From NCBI RefSeq assembly GCF_013337765.1, contig NZ_VBSB01000035.1:434001-498000 (forward strand): a DNA stretch of 64,000 nt, written 5' to 3'. Below the pieces are notes generated by a model, which was not told the DNA's origin, made no database searches, and saw nothing but the letters and a program-made list of their open reading frames with translations. Source of the DNA: Mycolicibacterium sphagni (GTDB lineage Bacteria; Actinomycetota; Actinomycetes; Mycobacteriales; Mycobacteriaceae). The first letter of the stretch is position 1; every line of letters begins with the position of its first letter. A program made the position numbers and the translations under genes. This document shows, piece after piece, positions 20,868 through 28,440 of this stretch.

Positions 20868-21652
20868 ACACCGGTCTGACGCCGGTGATGATCGCCGGCC
20901 TGTCGTTCGCCTACATCGGTGGCGTGATCCTGCTGGCCGTCGGTGTGTACTTGAGCATCCGTCGCGGCCGGATTCACCCGCTCTTGCTGGTCTCGATCTC
21001 GGCGATCTCGTTCTCGTGGATCGAAGCGCCCTACGACTGGGCGATGTACGCACAGTTCCCGCCAGCATTGCCGCGGATGCCGTCGTGGTGGCCGATGAAC
21101 GTGACCTGGGGTGGCGGCTTGCCGTCCTCGGTGCCGATCGGCTACATCTCGTACTTCGTGTTTCCGGCGCTGATCGGCGCGGCCATCGGCCGGTCGCTGG
21201 TCAAGAGGTTCGGGTGGCGACGACCGCAGACGCTGCTCATCACCGGCTTCGGGGTGGGATTCTGCTGGGCGCTGTTCTTCAACGCGGTCGTCGGCGCCCA
21301 GCTCGGCGTCTTCTATTACGGCTACGTGATTCCCGGTCTGGCGATCTTCGAAGGCACCAAACATCAGTACCCGATCTACGACTCCATCGCGATGGGCATC
21401 CAGATGATGGTGTTCGCCTACCTGCTCGGACGCACGGATGAGCAGGGGCGCAATGTGATCGAAGTGTGGGCCGACAAGCGCTCGTCGAGCAAGGTCGGCG
21501 CCGGAGTGCTGTCGGTCGTCGCTGTGGTGATCGTGGGACACCTCTTGTACGGCGCGGTCTTCGCGCCACACCTCGCGACGAAGCTGGGTGGCTATGTGAC
21601 CGTCGGCCCGACCGAGCAACTCTTCCCGGGCGTGCCGAACCAACCCAGATAG
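20864..21652 (+). CDS. AveC-family (spirocyclase-like) membrane protein
   Basis: A 262-residue integral membrane protein with about six to seven hydrophobic segments. A conserved central region contains SWIEAPYDWAMYAQFPP, WWPMNVTWGGGLPSS and EGTKHQYPIYDS. These resemble the AveC family, named for the avermectin spirocyclase and also common in mycobacteria next to P450 genes, where their function is unknown. The ATG at 20864 overlaps the stop of the 31-residue peptide; the frame itself is open further upstream, through the divergent promoter, which is not coding. It is followed by a P450 nine bases downstream. Acts in the membrane, probably on a hydrophobic substrate. Confidence 0.78.
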   Translation: MNTGLTPVMIAGLSFAYIGGVILLAVGVYLSIRRGRIHPLLLVSISAISFSWIEAPYDWAMYAQFPPALPRMPSWWPMNVTWGGGLPSSVPIGYISYFVFPALIGAAIGRSLVKRFGWRRPQTLLITGFGVGFCWALFFNAVVGAQLGVFYYGYVIPGLAIFEGTKHQYPIYDSIAMGIQMMVFAYLLGRTDEQGRNVIEVWADKRSSSKVGAGVLSVVAVVIVGHLLYGAVFAPHLATKLGGYVTVGPTEQLFPGVPNQPR

Positions 21653-21661
21653 GCCTGCATC

Positions 21662-22858
21662 ATGAGCGGCGACGTGACCATCGAGTTGTACTACGACCCT
21701 TACGATTACGCGATCGACGACAACCCGTACCCGGTGTGGCGGCGGATGCGTGAGGAAGCGCCGCTGTACTTCAACGAGAAGTACGGCTTCTATGCGCTGA
21801 GTCGCTACGACGACGTATCGCGTGGCCTGATGGACTGGGAGACCTACCGGTCGGGAAGAGGTACCACCCTGGACATCTTGTCCAGCGGCATCGAGGTACC
21901 GCCGGGAATCCTGCTGTTCGAGGACCCGCCGCTGCATGATCTGCACCGGCGTCTGTTGTCACGGGTCTTCACCCCACGCCGGATGCTGGCCGTCGAAGAT
22001 CTGGTGCGGAGCTTTTGTGCACGGGCCCTCGAACCACTAAGGGATAGTGACGGTTTCGACTTCGTCGCCGATCTCGGCGCGTTCATGCCGATGCGGACGA
22101 TCGGCTATCTGCTCGGCATACCCGAGGAAGCCCAGCAGACCATTCGTGACCGCAACGACCAGAGCATCACCGTTGGCTCCGATGTGGCGGACCTCAGCCC
22201 GACGATCTTCCAGGACTCGATCGCTCAGTTCGCCGAGTACATCGAGTGGCGCTCGGCCCATCCCTCGGATGACCTGATGACCGAGCTCCTCAACGCCGAG
22301 GTGGAGGAACCCGACGGAACACGCCGGCTGCTGGATCGCACTGAAGTGCTCGCCTACACCGCGATGATCGCCGGCGCGGGCAACGAAACGACGGCCCGGC
22401 TCATCGGAGCCATGGGCCAGCTGCTCGGCGAACACCCCGACCAGCGCCACGAACTCGCAGCCGATCCCTCGCTGATTACGTCGGCGGTGGAGGAGGCGCT
22501 GCGCTATGAGCCGCCGTCGCCGGTGCAGGCGCGCTACGTGGCGCGTGATGTCGAGGTGTACGGGCAGACCGTGACCGAGGGGTCCCACATGCTGTTGCTC
22601 AACGCGTCGGCGAACCGGGACGACTCCCGATTCACCGACCCGGACCGTTTCGACATCCACCGCACCGGCGGGCATCTGAGCTTCGGGCAGGGCTTGCACT
22701 TCTGCCTCGGGTCGGCGCTCGCGCGGCTCGAGGCGCGGGTGGCGATCGAGGAGGTCCTCAAGAGGTGGACCGACTGGGACGTCGACTACGAGAATGCCGG
22801 CAGGGGAAGGACATCCAGCGTGCGGGGCTGGGCGCGGCTGCCGGTCAGGACACGATAG
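21662..22858 (+). CDS. Cytochrome P450
   Basis: A 398-residue P450 with canonical motifs: I-helix AGAGNETTA, K-helix EEALRYEPP, and haem loop FGQGLHFCLGSALAR with the ligand Cys near residue 347. It is the third gene of the peptide/AveC/P450 operon and belongs to a different P450 subgroup from the one at 17.9-19.2 kb, judging by divergent sequence. Its end overlaps the convergent DUF2306 gene by 14 bases. Electron donors are not encoded nearby. Confidence 0.93.
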   Translation: MSGDVTIELYYDPYDYAIDDNPYPVWRRMREEAPLYFNEKYGFYALSRYDDVSRGLMDWETYRSGRGTTLDILSSGIEVPPGILLFEDPPLHDLHRRLLSRVFTPRRMLAVEDLVRSFCARALEPLRDSDGFDFVADLGAFMPMRTIGYLLGIPEEAQQTIRDRNDQSITVGSDVADLSPTIFQDSIAQFAEYIEWRSAHPSDDLMTELLNAEVEEPDGTRRLLDRTEVLAYTAMIAGAGNETTARLIGAMGQLLGEHPDQRHELAADPSLITSAVEEALRYEPPSPVQARYVARDVEVYGQTVTEGSHMLLLNASANRDDSRFTDPDRFDIHRTGGHLSFGQGLHFCLGSALARLEARVAIEEVLKRWTDWDVDYENAGRGRTSSVRGWARLPVRTR

Positions 22859-23429
22859 CCGGCTGGCGATCCAGCCACCGTCGCACCGTGAAGAACGGTA
22901 TCGTCCAGCCGAGCCAGGCGCCGAGACCTGCGGCGGTGTTCTGCGAGGGCTGCAGTGAGATGAAGATGATCGGTGTCCAGATTCGGTTGCCGATGATGGA
23001 CAGCGCGAGCGTGGCACTGAGGATCATCTGACGGCGATGCTTGCGGAATCTGTGCTGCCGTGCGGCCAGGTATCCGGTCGTGGTGAACCACAGCCACAGG
23101 CTGGCCAGCACCACGTTGCTCACCGCGAGAAACGGCCCGAATGGGGTGGCCGCACCGATGACCAGACCGCAGAGGGCTGCCGGGACGGCGGCGGCCACGT
23201 AGACGCGACCGCACCGGCGGTGCAGCGCTGGCCGCCGGGCGCGGAGCCCGGGCGAGAGCTGCACGACGGCCATCACCATCGCGACCGCGGCGAACATCAC
23301 GTGCCCGACCAGCAGCGGGTAGTGCAGCGCGAACGTCGCAGGCACCCGGGTGTGGCCGGTGAGATAGGGCGGCAGGGAGAAGGCAAGGAATGCCACGACA
23401 ACCACCGACAGAGCTTTTGCGTATGCCAT
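22845..23429 (-). CDS. DUF2306-type membrane protein
   Basis: A 194-residue protein with about five to six hydrophobic helices, HxxxH-like histidines (HYPLLVGHVMF) and the RRCGRVYV and KHRRQM segments seen in DUF2306 membrane proteins of unknown function. The ATG at 23427-23429 is favoured; a TTG two codons upstream is also possible. The first of two tandem operators overlaps this start codon, so the divergent TetR protein probably represses it tightly. The family may be involved in membrane redox chemistry; that is a guess from the conserved histidines. Confidence 0.75.
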   Translation of the reverse strand: MAYAKALSVVVVAFLAFSLPPYLTGHTRVPATFALHYPLLVGHVMFAAVAMVMAVVQLSPGLRARRPALHRRCGRVYVAAAVPAALCGLVIGAATPFGPFLAVSNVVLASLWLWFTTTGYLAARQHRFRKHRRQMILSATLALSIIGNRIWTPIIFISLQPSQNTAAGLGAWLGWTIPFFTVRRWLDRQPAIVS

Positions 23430-23452
23430 ACGCAAAAGCGTACGCTATACGC
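23419..23452. promoter_or_regulatory. Tandem TetR operators between DUF2306 and TetR genes
   Basis: Two 15-base sites, GCGTATGCCATACGC at 23419-23433 and GCGTACGCTATACGC at 23438-23452, differ at only two positions and share GCGTA/TACGC arms. The first is a perfect 7-1-7 palindrome. Centres are 19 bases apart, about two helical turns. They overlap the DUF2306 start and lie upstream of the TetR -10 element, which fits repression of both genes by the TetR protein. Confidence 0.75.
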
Positions 23453-23471
23453 AATCGAGATGTGCGTCGAT

Positions 23472-23477
23472 TAGGCT
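23472..23477 (+). promoter_or_regulatory. -10 element, leaderless start of the TetR gene at 23485
   Basis: TAGGCT followed by seven bases and the ATG at 23485, with no ribosome site. Confidence 0.5.
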
Positions 23478-23484
23478 GACCGCG

Positions 23485-24120
23485 ATGGCCGACCGAAAAG
23501 TCCCCCTGAGTCGCGAGCGCATCGTCGCCGCCGCGATCGACGTGGCCGATGCCGACGGTCTCGGTGCGTTGTCGATGGCCAGGCTTGCCGAGCGACTCGG
23601 CAGCGGCACGATGTCGCTCTATCGGCATATCGCCAACAAAGACGAGCTGGTTGTCTTCATGCTCTCGACCGCATCCGGGCCACCGCCAACCCCGGTAGCG
23701 GGCACGGATTGGCGTGCCGCCCTTAACGATTGGGCCTGCGGGCTATGGGATGTCTACCACCGGCATTCCTGGATCCTGGCGGCGTCGGCCGGCGGGCCGC
23801 CCGCCGACCCCGGCCAGTTGGCGTGGCTGGACGCCGGCCTGGCCACGCTGAGCGGAACGGGCATGGGCGAGCGCGACAAGTTGGCCGCGGTCCTGGCGGT
23901 GCTGCATTTCGTCCGCGGCGCCGCGGCGCTGGCGATCGAGGCACCCGTCGAAGGCCCGGACTACCCGGGCCTGTTGCGCAGCGTGATCGACCCGACTCGG
24001 TTTCCCGCACTGGCGTCTGCGCTGGATGCCGGAGCCTTCGACGACGGCGACGAAAGCCACGTCGGGGAGTTTCGGTCGGGGCTGGACCAACTCCTCGACG
24101 GCATCTCGCTGAAGGCCTGA
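23485..24120 (+). CDS. TetR-family regulator with TetR-class C-terminal domain
   Basis: A 211-residue regulator. The helix-turn-helix spans about residues 10-55 (LSMARLAERLGSGTMSLYRHI followed by ANKDEL), a form typical of the group with a tetracycline-repressor-like C-terminal domain. It is divergent from the DUF2306 gene over twin operators, and convergent with the aldehyde dehydrogenase gene, which starts its stop codon on the next base. Its regulon probably includes the DUF2306 membrane protein and itself. Confidence 0.9.
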   Translation: MADRKVPLSRERIVAAAIDVADADGLGALSMARLAERLGSGTMSLYRHIANKDELVVFMLSTASGPPPTPVAGTDWRAALNDWACGLWDVYHRHSWILAASAGGPPADPGQLAWLDAGLATLSGTGMGERDKLAAVLAVLHFVRGAAALAIEAPVEGPDYPGLLRSVIDPTRFPALASALDAGAFDDGDESHVGEFRSGLDQLLDGISLKA

Positions 24121-25575
24121 TCAGCCTGCCGGCTGGTAGATCGACTTCAGCTCCAGATAGGCGGCCAGCCCCTCGGGCCCGAGTTCGCGTCCCAGCCCGC
24201 TGGCCTTCACACCGCCAAACGGGGCGGTCGGATCGGGCAGGTAGTGGTTGATCCCCACGGTGCCCGACCGCACACGCTTGGCGACCGCCAGCCCACGCTG
24301 CGGATCGGTGGTCCACACCGAGCCGCCAAGGCCGTAGTCGTTGGCGTTGGCGATGCGGACCGCGTCGTCGTCATCGTCGTAGCCGATGACGGTCAGCACC
24401 GGACCGAAGATCTCCTCCCTGGCGATCGGGCTGTCGTTGGAGACGTCGGCGAAAACCGTTGGTACGACGAACCATCCGGCCTCCAGCTCGGCCGGTCGGC
24501 CGCCACCGGTGGTGAGCCGGGCGCCGCTGGCGTTGGCGGCGGCGATGGCGGATTCGACACGATCGCGCTGGCGGGCACTGACCAGCGGTCCGATCTGAGT
24601 GGTCGGATCCAGTGAATTGCCGATCGTCAGCGAGGCCGCCAATGCGGACACCATGTCGACGACCTCGGAGTAGCGGGATCGCGGCGCAAGGATCCTCGTC
24701 CCGACGAAGCAGGTCTGGCCGTTGTTGAGCAGCGTTGCGGCGAACAGCTTCTCGCCGATCACGCCCAGATCCAGGTCGGCGTCGTCGAGGATGATCGCCG
24801 CGGACTTACCGCCGAGTTCCAGTGTCACCGGCCGCAGCAACCCGCCGCACACGCCTGCGATCTCACGACCGACCTGGGTGGAACCGGTGAACGCGACCTT
24901 GTCGATTCCGGGGTGCGCCACCAGATAGGCGCCCGTCTCGCGCCCGCCCGGCACGATGTTGATCACCCCGGGCGGGATGTCGGACTCGGCGACCGCCTCG
25001 GCGAACAGGACAGCGTCGAATACCGTCTCGGGCGCGGGTTTGATGACGAACGTGCAGCCAGCGGCCAGCCCTGGGGCGTACTTGAACGCGCTGAGCACCT
25101 GCGGGAAATTCCACGGCACGATCGCGCCCACCACACCGACCGGGGTCCGGGTGATGGTGGTCTGCCCGCCGAGGAGGCCGGGCCGTACGGTGGTGAACTC
25201 TTCGGCGCACGCCAGTTGCGCGTAATAGCGCAGCAGCACCTGGGGGAAGACCGCCTCGAGTTGACCCGCGATCGCGACCGGCATGCCGTTTTGGGTGCTG
25301 ACGGCCTGCGCGATCTGCTCACTGCGCCGATCGAGCGCATCGGCAAGGGTTTCCATTGCCGCGGCGCGCTTGTCCGCCGGCCAGTTCGGCCAGCCGTCGG
25401 GGGCGTCGAAGGCGGCCCGGGCGGCGGCGACCGCCGCATCGATATCGGCGTGAACACCCGCGGCAACGCTGCCCAGCCGTTGCTCGTCGTTGGGGGAGAC
25501 CACAACGACCTCTTCGCTCGAGCTCGGTGTGGTCCACCGGCCGCCGATCAGGAACTTGTCGTAGTGGGTGCTCAT
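24121..25575 (-). CDS. Aldehyde dehydrogenase family protein
   Basis: A 484-residue NAD(P)-dependent aldehyde dehydrogenase. Motifs: PWNFPQVLSAFKYAPGLAAG, FTGSTQVGREIAG, catalytic Glu in LELGGKSAA near residue 255, and nucleophile Cys in NNGQTCFVGTR near residue 290. Substrate is not predictable. The ATG at 25573-25575 matches family starts; the frame is open 33 codons upstream into a GC-rich non-coding stretch. It shares its end with the convergent TetR gene and is separated from the next upstream gene by a strong terminator hairpin. Confidence 0.9.
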   Translation of the reverse strand: MSTHYDKFLIGGRWTTPSSSEEVVVVSPNDEQRLGSVAAGVHADIDAAVAAARAAFDAPDGWPNWPADKRAAAMETLADALDRRSEQIAQAVSTQNGMPVAIAGQLEAVFPQVLLRYYAQLACAEEFTTVRPGLLGGQTTITRTPVGVVGAIVPWNFPQVLSAFKYAPGLAAGCTFVIKPAPETVFDAVLFAEAVAESDIPPGVINIVPGGRETGAYLVAHPGIDKVAFTGSTQVGREIAGVCGGLLRPVTLELGGKSAAIILDDADLDLGVIGEKLFAATLLNNGQTCFVGTRILAPRSRYSEVVDMVSALAASLTIGNSLDPTTQIGPLVSARQRDRVESAIAAANASGARLTTGGGRPAELEAGWFVVPTVFADVSNDSPIAREEIFGPVLTVIGYDDDDDAVRIANANDYGLGGSVWTTDPQRGLAVAKRVRSGTVGINHYLPDPTAPFGGVKASGLGRELGPEGLAAYLELKSIYQPAG

Positions 25576-25681
25576 GAGGCCACAACGTAGGCACCCCGGT
25601 GCCGCAGCGGTATCACCTTGCCCCGCAATACGCCCGAACGAGCGCTCGAAATATCCCTTCCGGGAGGCCCCCATGCATGAG

Positions 25682-25709
25682 CCCGCCCGGGCCGTGTGGC
25701 CCGGGCGGG
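25682..25709 (-). terminator. Strong hairpin terminator after the small secreted-protein gene
   Basis: Perfect 12-base stem CCCGCCCGGGCC/GGCCCGGGCGGG around a four-base loop, 23 bases past the stop of the 25732-25968 gene on the minus strand. No U-tract follows, as is common for mycobacterial terminators. It would insulate the aldehyde dehydrogenase gene downstream. Confidence 0.75.
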
Positions 25710-25731
25710 AAGGTGTGGGCGTTGTGGGTTC

Positions 25732-25968
25732 TTACGGGACGTAGCAGCGCTCGTCGCCGTTGACGTTGATCCAGCAGTTGGGGCTGATGAAGTGGGCGTT
25801 GGGGCCGGGTGCGTTCAGAACGCAGTTGGGGCCCTCGAGGTGGTAGCCGATTCCGCAGCCGTCGGCAGCGCTTGCGGTGGGGGCGAAGCTCAGGCCCAAG
25901 GCCAGCGCGCCGGCGGCGGCAACACTGGCGACAAGTCCTGCGGCACGCTTGGTGATCTGTGCAGTCAT
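25732..25968 (-). CDS. Small secreted cysteine-containing protein
   Basis: A 78-residue precursor with a clear signal peptide (residues 1-34, cleavage near ASA-ADG) and a mature part of about 44 residues containing four cysteines (GCGIGYH, GPNCVLN, SPNCWIN, ERCYVP) that could form two disulfides. ATG at 25966-25968 has an excellent GGAGGA ribosome site, and a strong terminator follows the gene, so it is probably a well-expressed single-gene unit. Small secreted proteins with GPNC-type motifs are common in mycobacteria; no function is known to me. Confidence 0.85.
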   Translation of the reverse strand: MTAQITKRAAGLVASVAAAGALALGLSFAPTASAADGCGIGYHLEGPNCVLNAPGPNAHFISPNCWINVNGDERCYVP

Positions 25969-26139
25969 TGTGTCCTCCGAGATTATGGGCCTGCCCTGGC
26001 TGGGCGAGGCACGAAAGGAATAGTGCGCTCGGCCAAAACGGCCGTCTGTCCGCCAAGTGGAGGTTGTAGGGGAGGAATTACCGGTCCACCGATCGGGGGA
26101 CGGCATAAACTGACAGGCGGGCGAGCAACGGGGGTGGCC

Positions 26140-27567
26140 ATGGGTACAGCGGCTTATGTCGGCGGAATCTCTGGCTTCGCGGTGGCTCTGGGCATCGGCG
26201 CCGCGCTGACCTCTGGCTGTGGTGTGGCCTCGGCCGATGCGGCCGATTCCGGTTCGTCGGCCAGGAATACCTCGTCGAGTGCCCACTCGGCCGTCGGGCA
26301 TTCGCCGCGATCGAAGCCGAAGGCGAAGACCGTTAAGCCATTATCTGACAACAAGACTCGTGTTCCCGTAACGAGTGCCACGACACCCGCGGTGACGACC
26401 GCTGCCGTCGCCACCTCGCCCGTCACCACCAGAGAAGGGTGGGTCACCGGACCGAACACCTTGACGCCGAGTCGATTCGGCATCTACGGCACCGACGTCG
26501 GCATCATGTGGGACAACGGTATGACTGGCGCCAACCATCAGGTGCTGATGATCTTCGGGGACACCTTCAGCGGCCCGAGCATGACCGGTGCGTGGCGCTC
26601 CAACGTGCTGCTGCGCACTGCCGATCCGATCACCGGCGTGTTCGCCCCCGGTTCGACGACCAATCCGTTCGCCGGGTCGCCGCTGAGTTCGGCAGGGATG
26701 TCCAAGCAGGTGATCGCAGGCAGTGCACGGTATCTCGGGCCCTTCGGCTCCGAAGTGACGATCATCCCCACCGCTGCCATCTCGGTGCCCTACGACAATC
26801 AGTACGGCGCGCGGCAGTACGTCAACTTCATGTCGGTGCGGTCCTGGGACTTCGGCGGCGCCTGGACCACCAACTACTCCGCGATCGCCTACTCCGACGA
26901 CAACGGCCAGAACTGGACGGTGGCGCAGGAGACCATCCGCGCCGCCAGCTGGCTGCGGTCGAGCACGCCATTCGTTTACGGAAACCAGAACTTTCAGCAG
27001 GGTGCCTTCGTCAAGCCGCCCGAAGACTCCACCGACGCCGGCTACGTCTTCTCCTACGGGACCCCGTCGGGCCGGCTGGGTTCGGGCTACGTCTCCCGCG
27101 TCAAAGAGGCCGACATCCTGGATCTGGCGAAGTACGAATACTGGGACGGTGAGACGTGGGTGGCCGGTAAGCCCGGTGCCGCGGTCCCGATCCTGCCCGC
27201 GACCCGCAGCAACCAGTACGCCGGCGGGATCCTCGGCCAACTGGGCCTGTTCTTCGGTAGCTGGGTGGCCGGAGTGTTCGGCGTCGGTGGTCCCAGCGGG
27301 CATGTCAGTGAGATGTCGGTGCAGTACAACACCTATCTGAACAAGTACGTGGCGATGTACTCGAGCAGCGTCGGCAGCGTGATCATCCGCACCGCCGACA
27401 CCCCGCAGGGCACCTGGTCGGCGCCCACCACATTGGTGACGTCGGTGCAGTATCCGGGCCTCTACGCCCCGATGATGGACCCGTTGACCACCGGCCAGGA
27501 CATCTACTGGAACCTGTCGATCTGGGGCAGCTACAACGTCCAGTTGATGAAGACCACGCTGGCCTAA
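26140..27567 (+). CDS. Secreted DUF4185 protein, arabinanase-family (GH183-like)
   Basis: A 475-residue exported protein. Residues 1-34 are a signal of the type ALGIGAALTSGCGVASAD, followed by a Ser/Thr/Lys-rich linker to about residue 105 and a DUF4185 domain to the end, a five-bladed-propeller type fold. Visible segments include GTDVGIMWDNG, IFGDTFSG, WRSNVLLRT, NFMSVRSWDFGG, YSDDNGQNW, GAFVKPPEDS and SEMSVQYNTYLNKYVAMYSSS. Members of this family were recently shown to be endo-acting D-arabinan hydrolases, so a role in arabinogalactan or lipoarabinomannan remodelling outside the membrane is likely but unproven here. ATG at 26140 lies behind a GGGGG. Its stop overlaps the convergent VOC gene by four bases. 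Confidence 0.85.
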   Translation: MGTAAYVGGISGFAVALGIGAALTSGCGVASADAADSGSSARNTSSSAHSAVGHSPRSKPKAKTVKPLSDNKTRVPVTSATTPAVTTAAVATSPVTTREGWVTGPNTLTPSRFGIYGTDVGIMWDNGMTGANHQVLMIFGDTFSGPSMTGAWRSNVLLRTADPITGVFAPGSTTNPFAGSPLSSAGMSKQVIAGSARYLGPFGSEVTIIPTAAISVPYDNQYGARQYVNFMSVRSWDFGGAWTTNYSAIAYSDDNGQNWTVAQETIRAASWLRSSTPFVYGNQNFQQGAFVKPPEDSTDAGYVFSYGTPSGRLGSGYVSRVKEADILDLAKYEYWDGETWVAGKPGAAVPILPATRSNQYAGGILGQLGLFFGSWVAGVFGVGGPSGHVSEMSVQYNTYLNKYVAMYSSSVGSVIIRTADTPQGTWSAPTTLVTSVQYPGLYAPMMDPLTTGQDIYWNLSIWGSYNVQLMKTTLA

Positions 27568-27956
27568 GCCGGCGCGAAGAACTCCAGCGTGATGCCGTCG
27601 GGGTCGCGGAAGCTCAGCCCCGACCCGTAGTGCGCCTCCACGATGCCACCGTGCGCGACGCCCAGCTCGTCGAGCCTGGCCTGCCACCGTTCGAGCTCCG
27701 CGCGATCCGCGCAGCCGAACCCGATGTGGTCCAGGCCGATGTTGTGCTCACTGAACGGCTGATCCGACGGCGGAGTGGTGTGCTGGTGCAGCCCCAGCAG
27801 AGTGCCGTTGTCGAGCAGGAACACCGAGTGGTGGAACCCGGCGTCGGTGTCCTCGTCGAGGACCGGGTCCGAGCCGATGAGCGCCTGATACCAGGGCACG
27901 CTGACCGACAGGTCACGCACCGTGACCGCGACGTGGGCAAGAGTGGGAAAGGCCAT
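27564..27956 (-). CDS. Glyoxalase/VOC-fold protein
   Basis: A 130-residue single VOC domain pair with metal-ligand candidates His8 (TLAHVAV), His in LGLDHIGF around residue 75 and Glu in ITLEFFAP near the C-terminus, the pattern of glyoxalase I/dioxygenase-type members. Length fits the family. The substrate is unknown. It diverges from the small secreted protein at 28120 over a 163-base region with two palindromes. Confidence 0.9.
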   Translation of the reverse strand: MAFPTLAHVAVTVRDLSVSVPWYQALIGSDPVLDEDTDAGFHHSVFLLDNGTLLGLHQHTTPPSDQPFSEHNIGLDHIGFGCADRAELERWQARLDELGVAHGGIVEAHYGSGLSFRDPDGITLEFFAPA

Positions 27957-27985
27957 GGGACATCCTTGTCTTCAGTTCTTCTCCA

Positions 27986-28036
27986 GTGCTGACGAATCAG
28001 CACGGCAGCCGGTTCAAAGTTGAGTAGTCGACTACT
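27986..28036. promoter_or_regulatory. Two palindromes in the VOC/secreted-protein divergent promoter
   Basis: GTGCTGA-cgaa-TCAGCAC at 27986-28003 (perfect 7-base arms) and the perfect 14-base palindrome AGTAGTCGACTACT at 28023-28036. Both lie in the 163-base gap between divergent starts and are candidate operators for an unlinked regulator; the first could also be an RNA hairpin. Confidence 0.45.
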
Positions 28037-28119
28037 GACAGCGCGAGAATCCGGTGCTCCTAACTCTCCGATTATGTCCGACACCAATCCGTCGGGGGAC
28101 GCATATCAGGAGGGTTGGA

Positions 28120-28431
28120 ATGGCCAAACGCGCGGGACAAATCGCACTGGCAGTCGTGGCGCTCGGCTTCGGTCTGGTCGTGGGAACCGGAACGGCGGTC
28201 GCCGACGGGCACACGGTGGTGAACCCGGACGGGACCTTCGGGTCGCAGGATGTGAACAACAGCTACGGAACTGACTGGGTGCCCGCGGTCCAGTCGTACA
28301 AGACCTCGTCGTATCCGGCCGATTCAGGGTCCGGCGGACGCAACGCGCCGCAGGTCTTGTATCCCGTCGGCCATTCCTACCCCGCCAGCCCGTCGTGGCC
28401 GGACAACTCCTGGGGCGCAACGGACGATTAG
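28120..28431 (+). CDS. Small secreted protein of unknown function
   Basis: A 103-residue precursor with a signal peptide (residues 1-29, cleavage near AVA-DGH). The mature part of about 74 residues is polar, Ser/Pro/Tyr rich and cysteine-free, with tyrosine-containing repeats such as NNSYGTDW, YKTSSYPADSG, YPVGHSYPASPSW. The ATG at 28120 follows a strong AGGAGG at 28108-28113. The gene is single and runs convergently into the amidohydrolase gene with a nine-base gap. No family recognised. Confidence 0.8.
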   Translation: MAKRAGQIALAVVALGFGLVVGTGTAVADGHTVVNPDGTFGSQDVNNSYGTDWVPAVQSYKTSSYPADSGSGGRNAPQVLYPVGHSYPASPSWPDNSWGATDD

Positions 28432-28440
28432 CGTTTGGCG

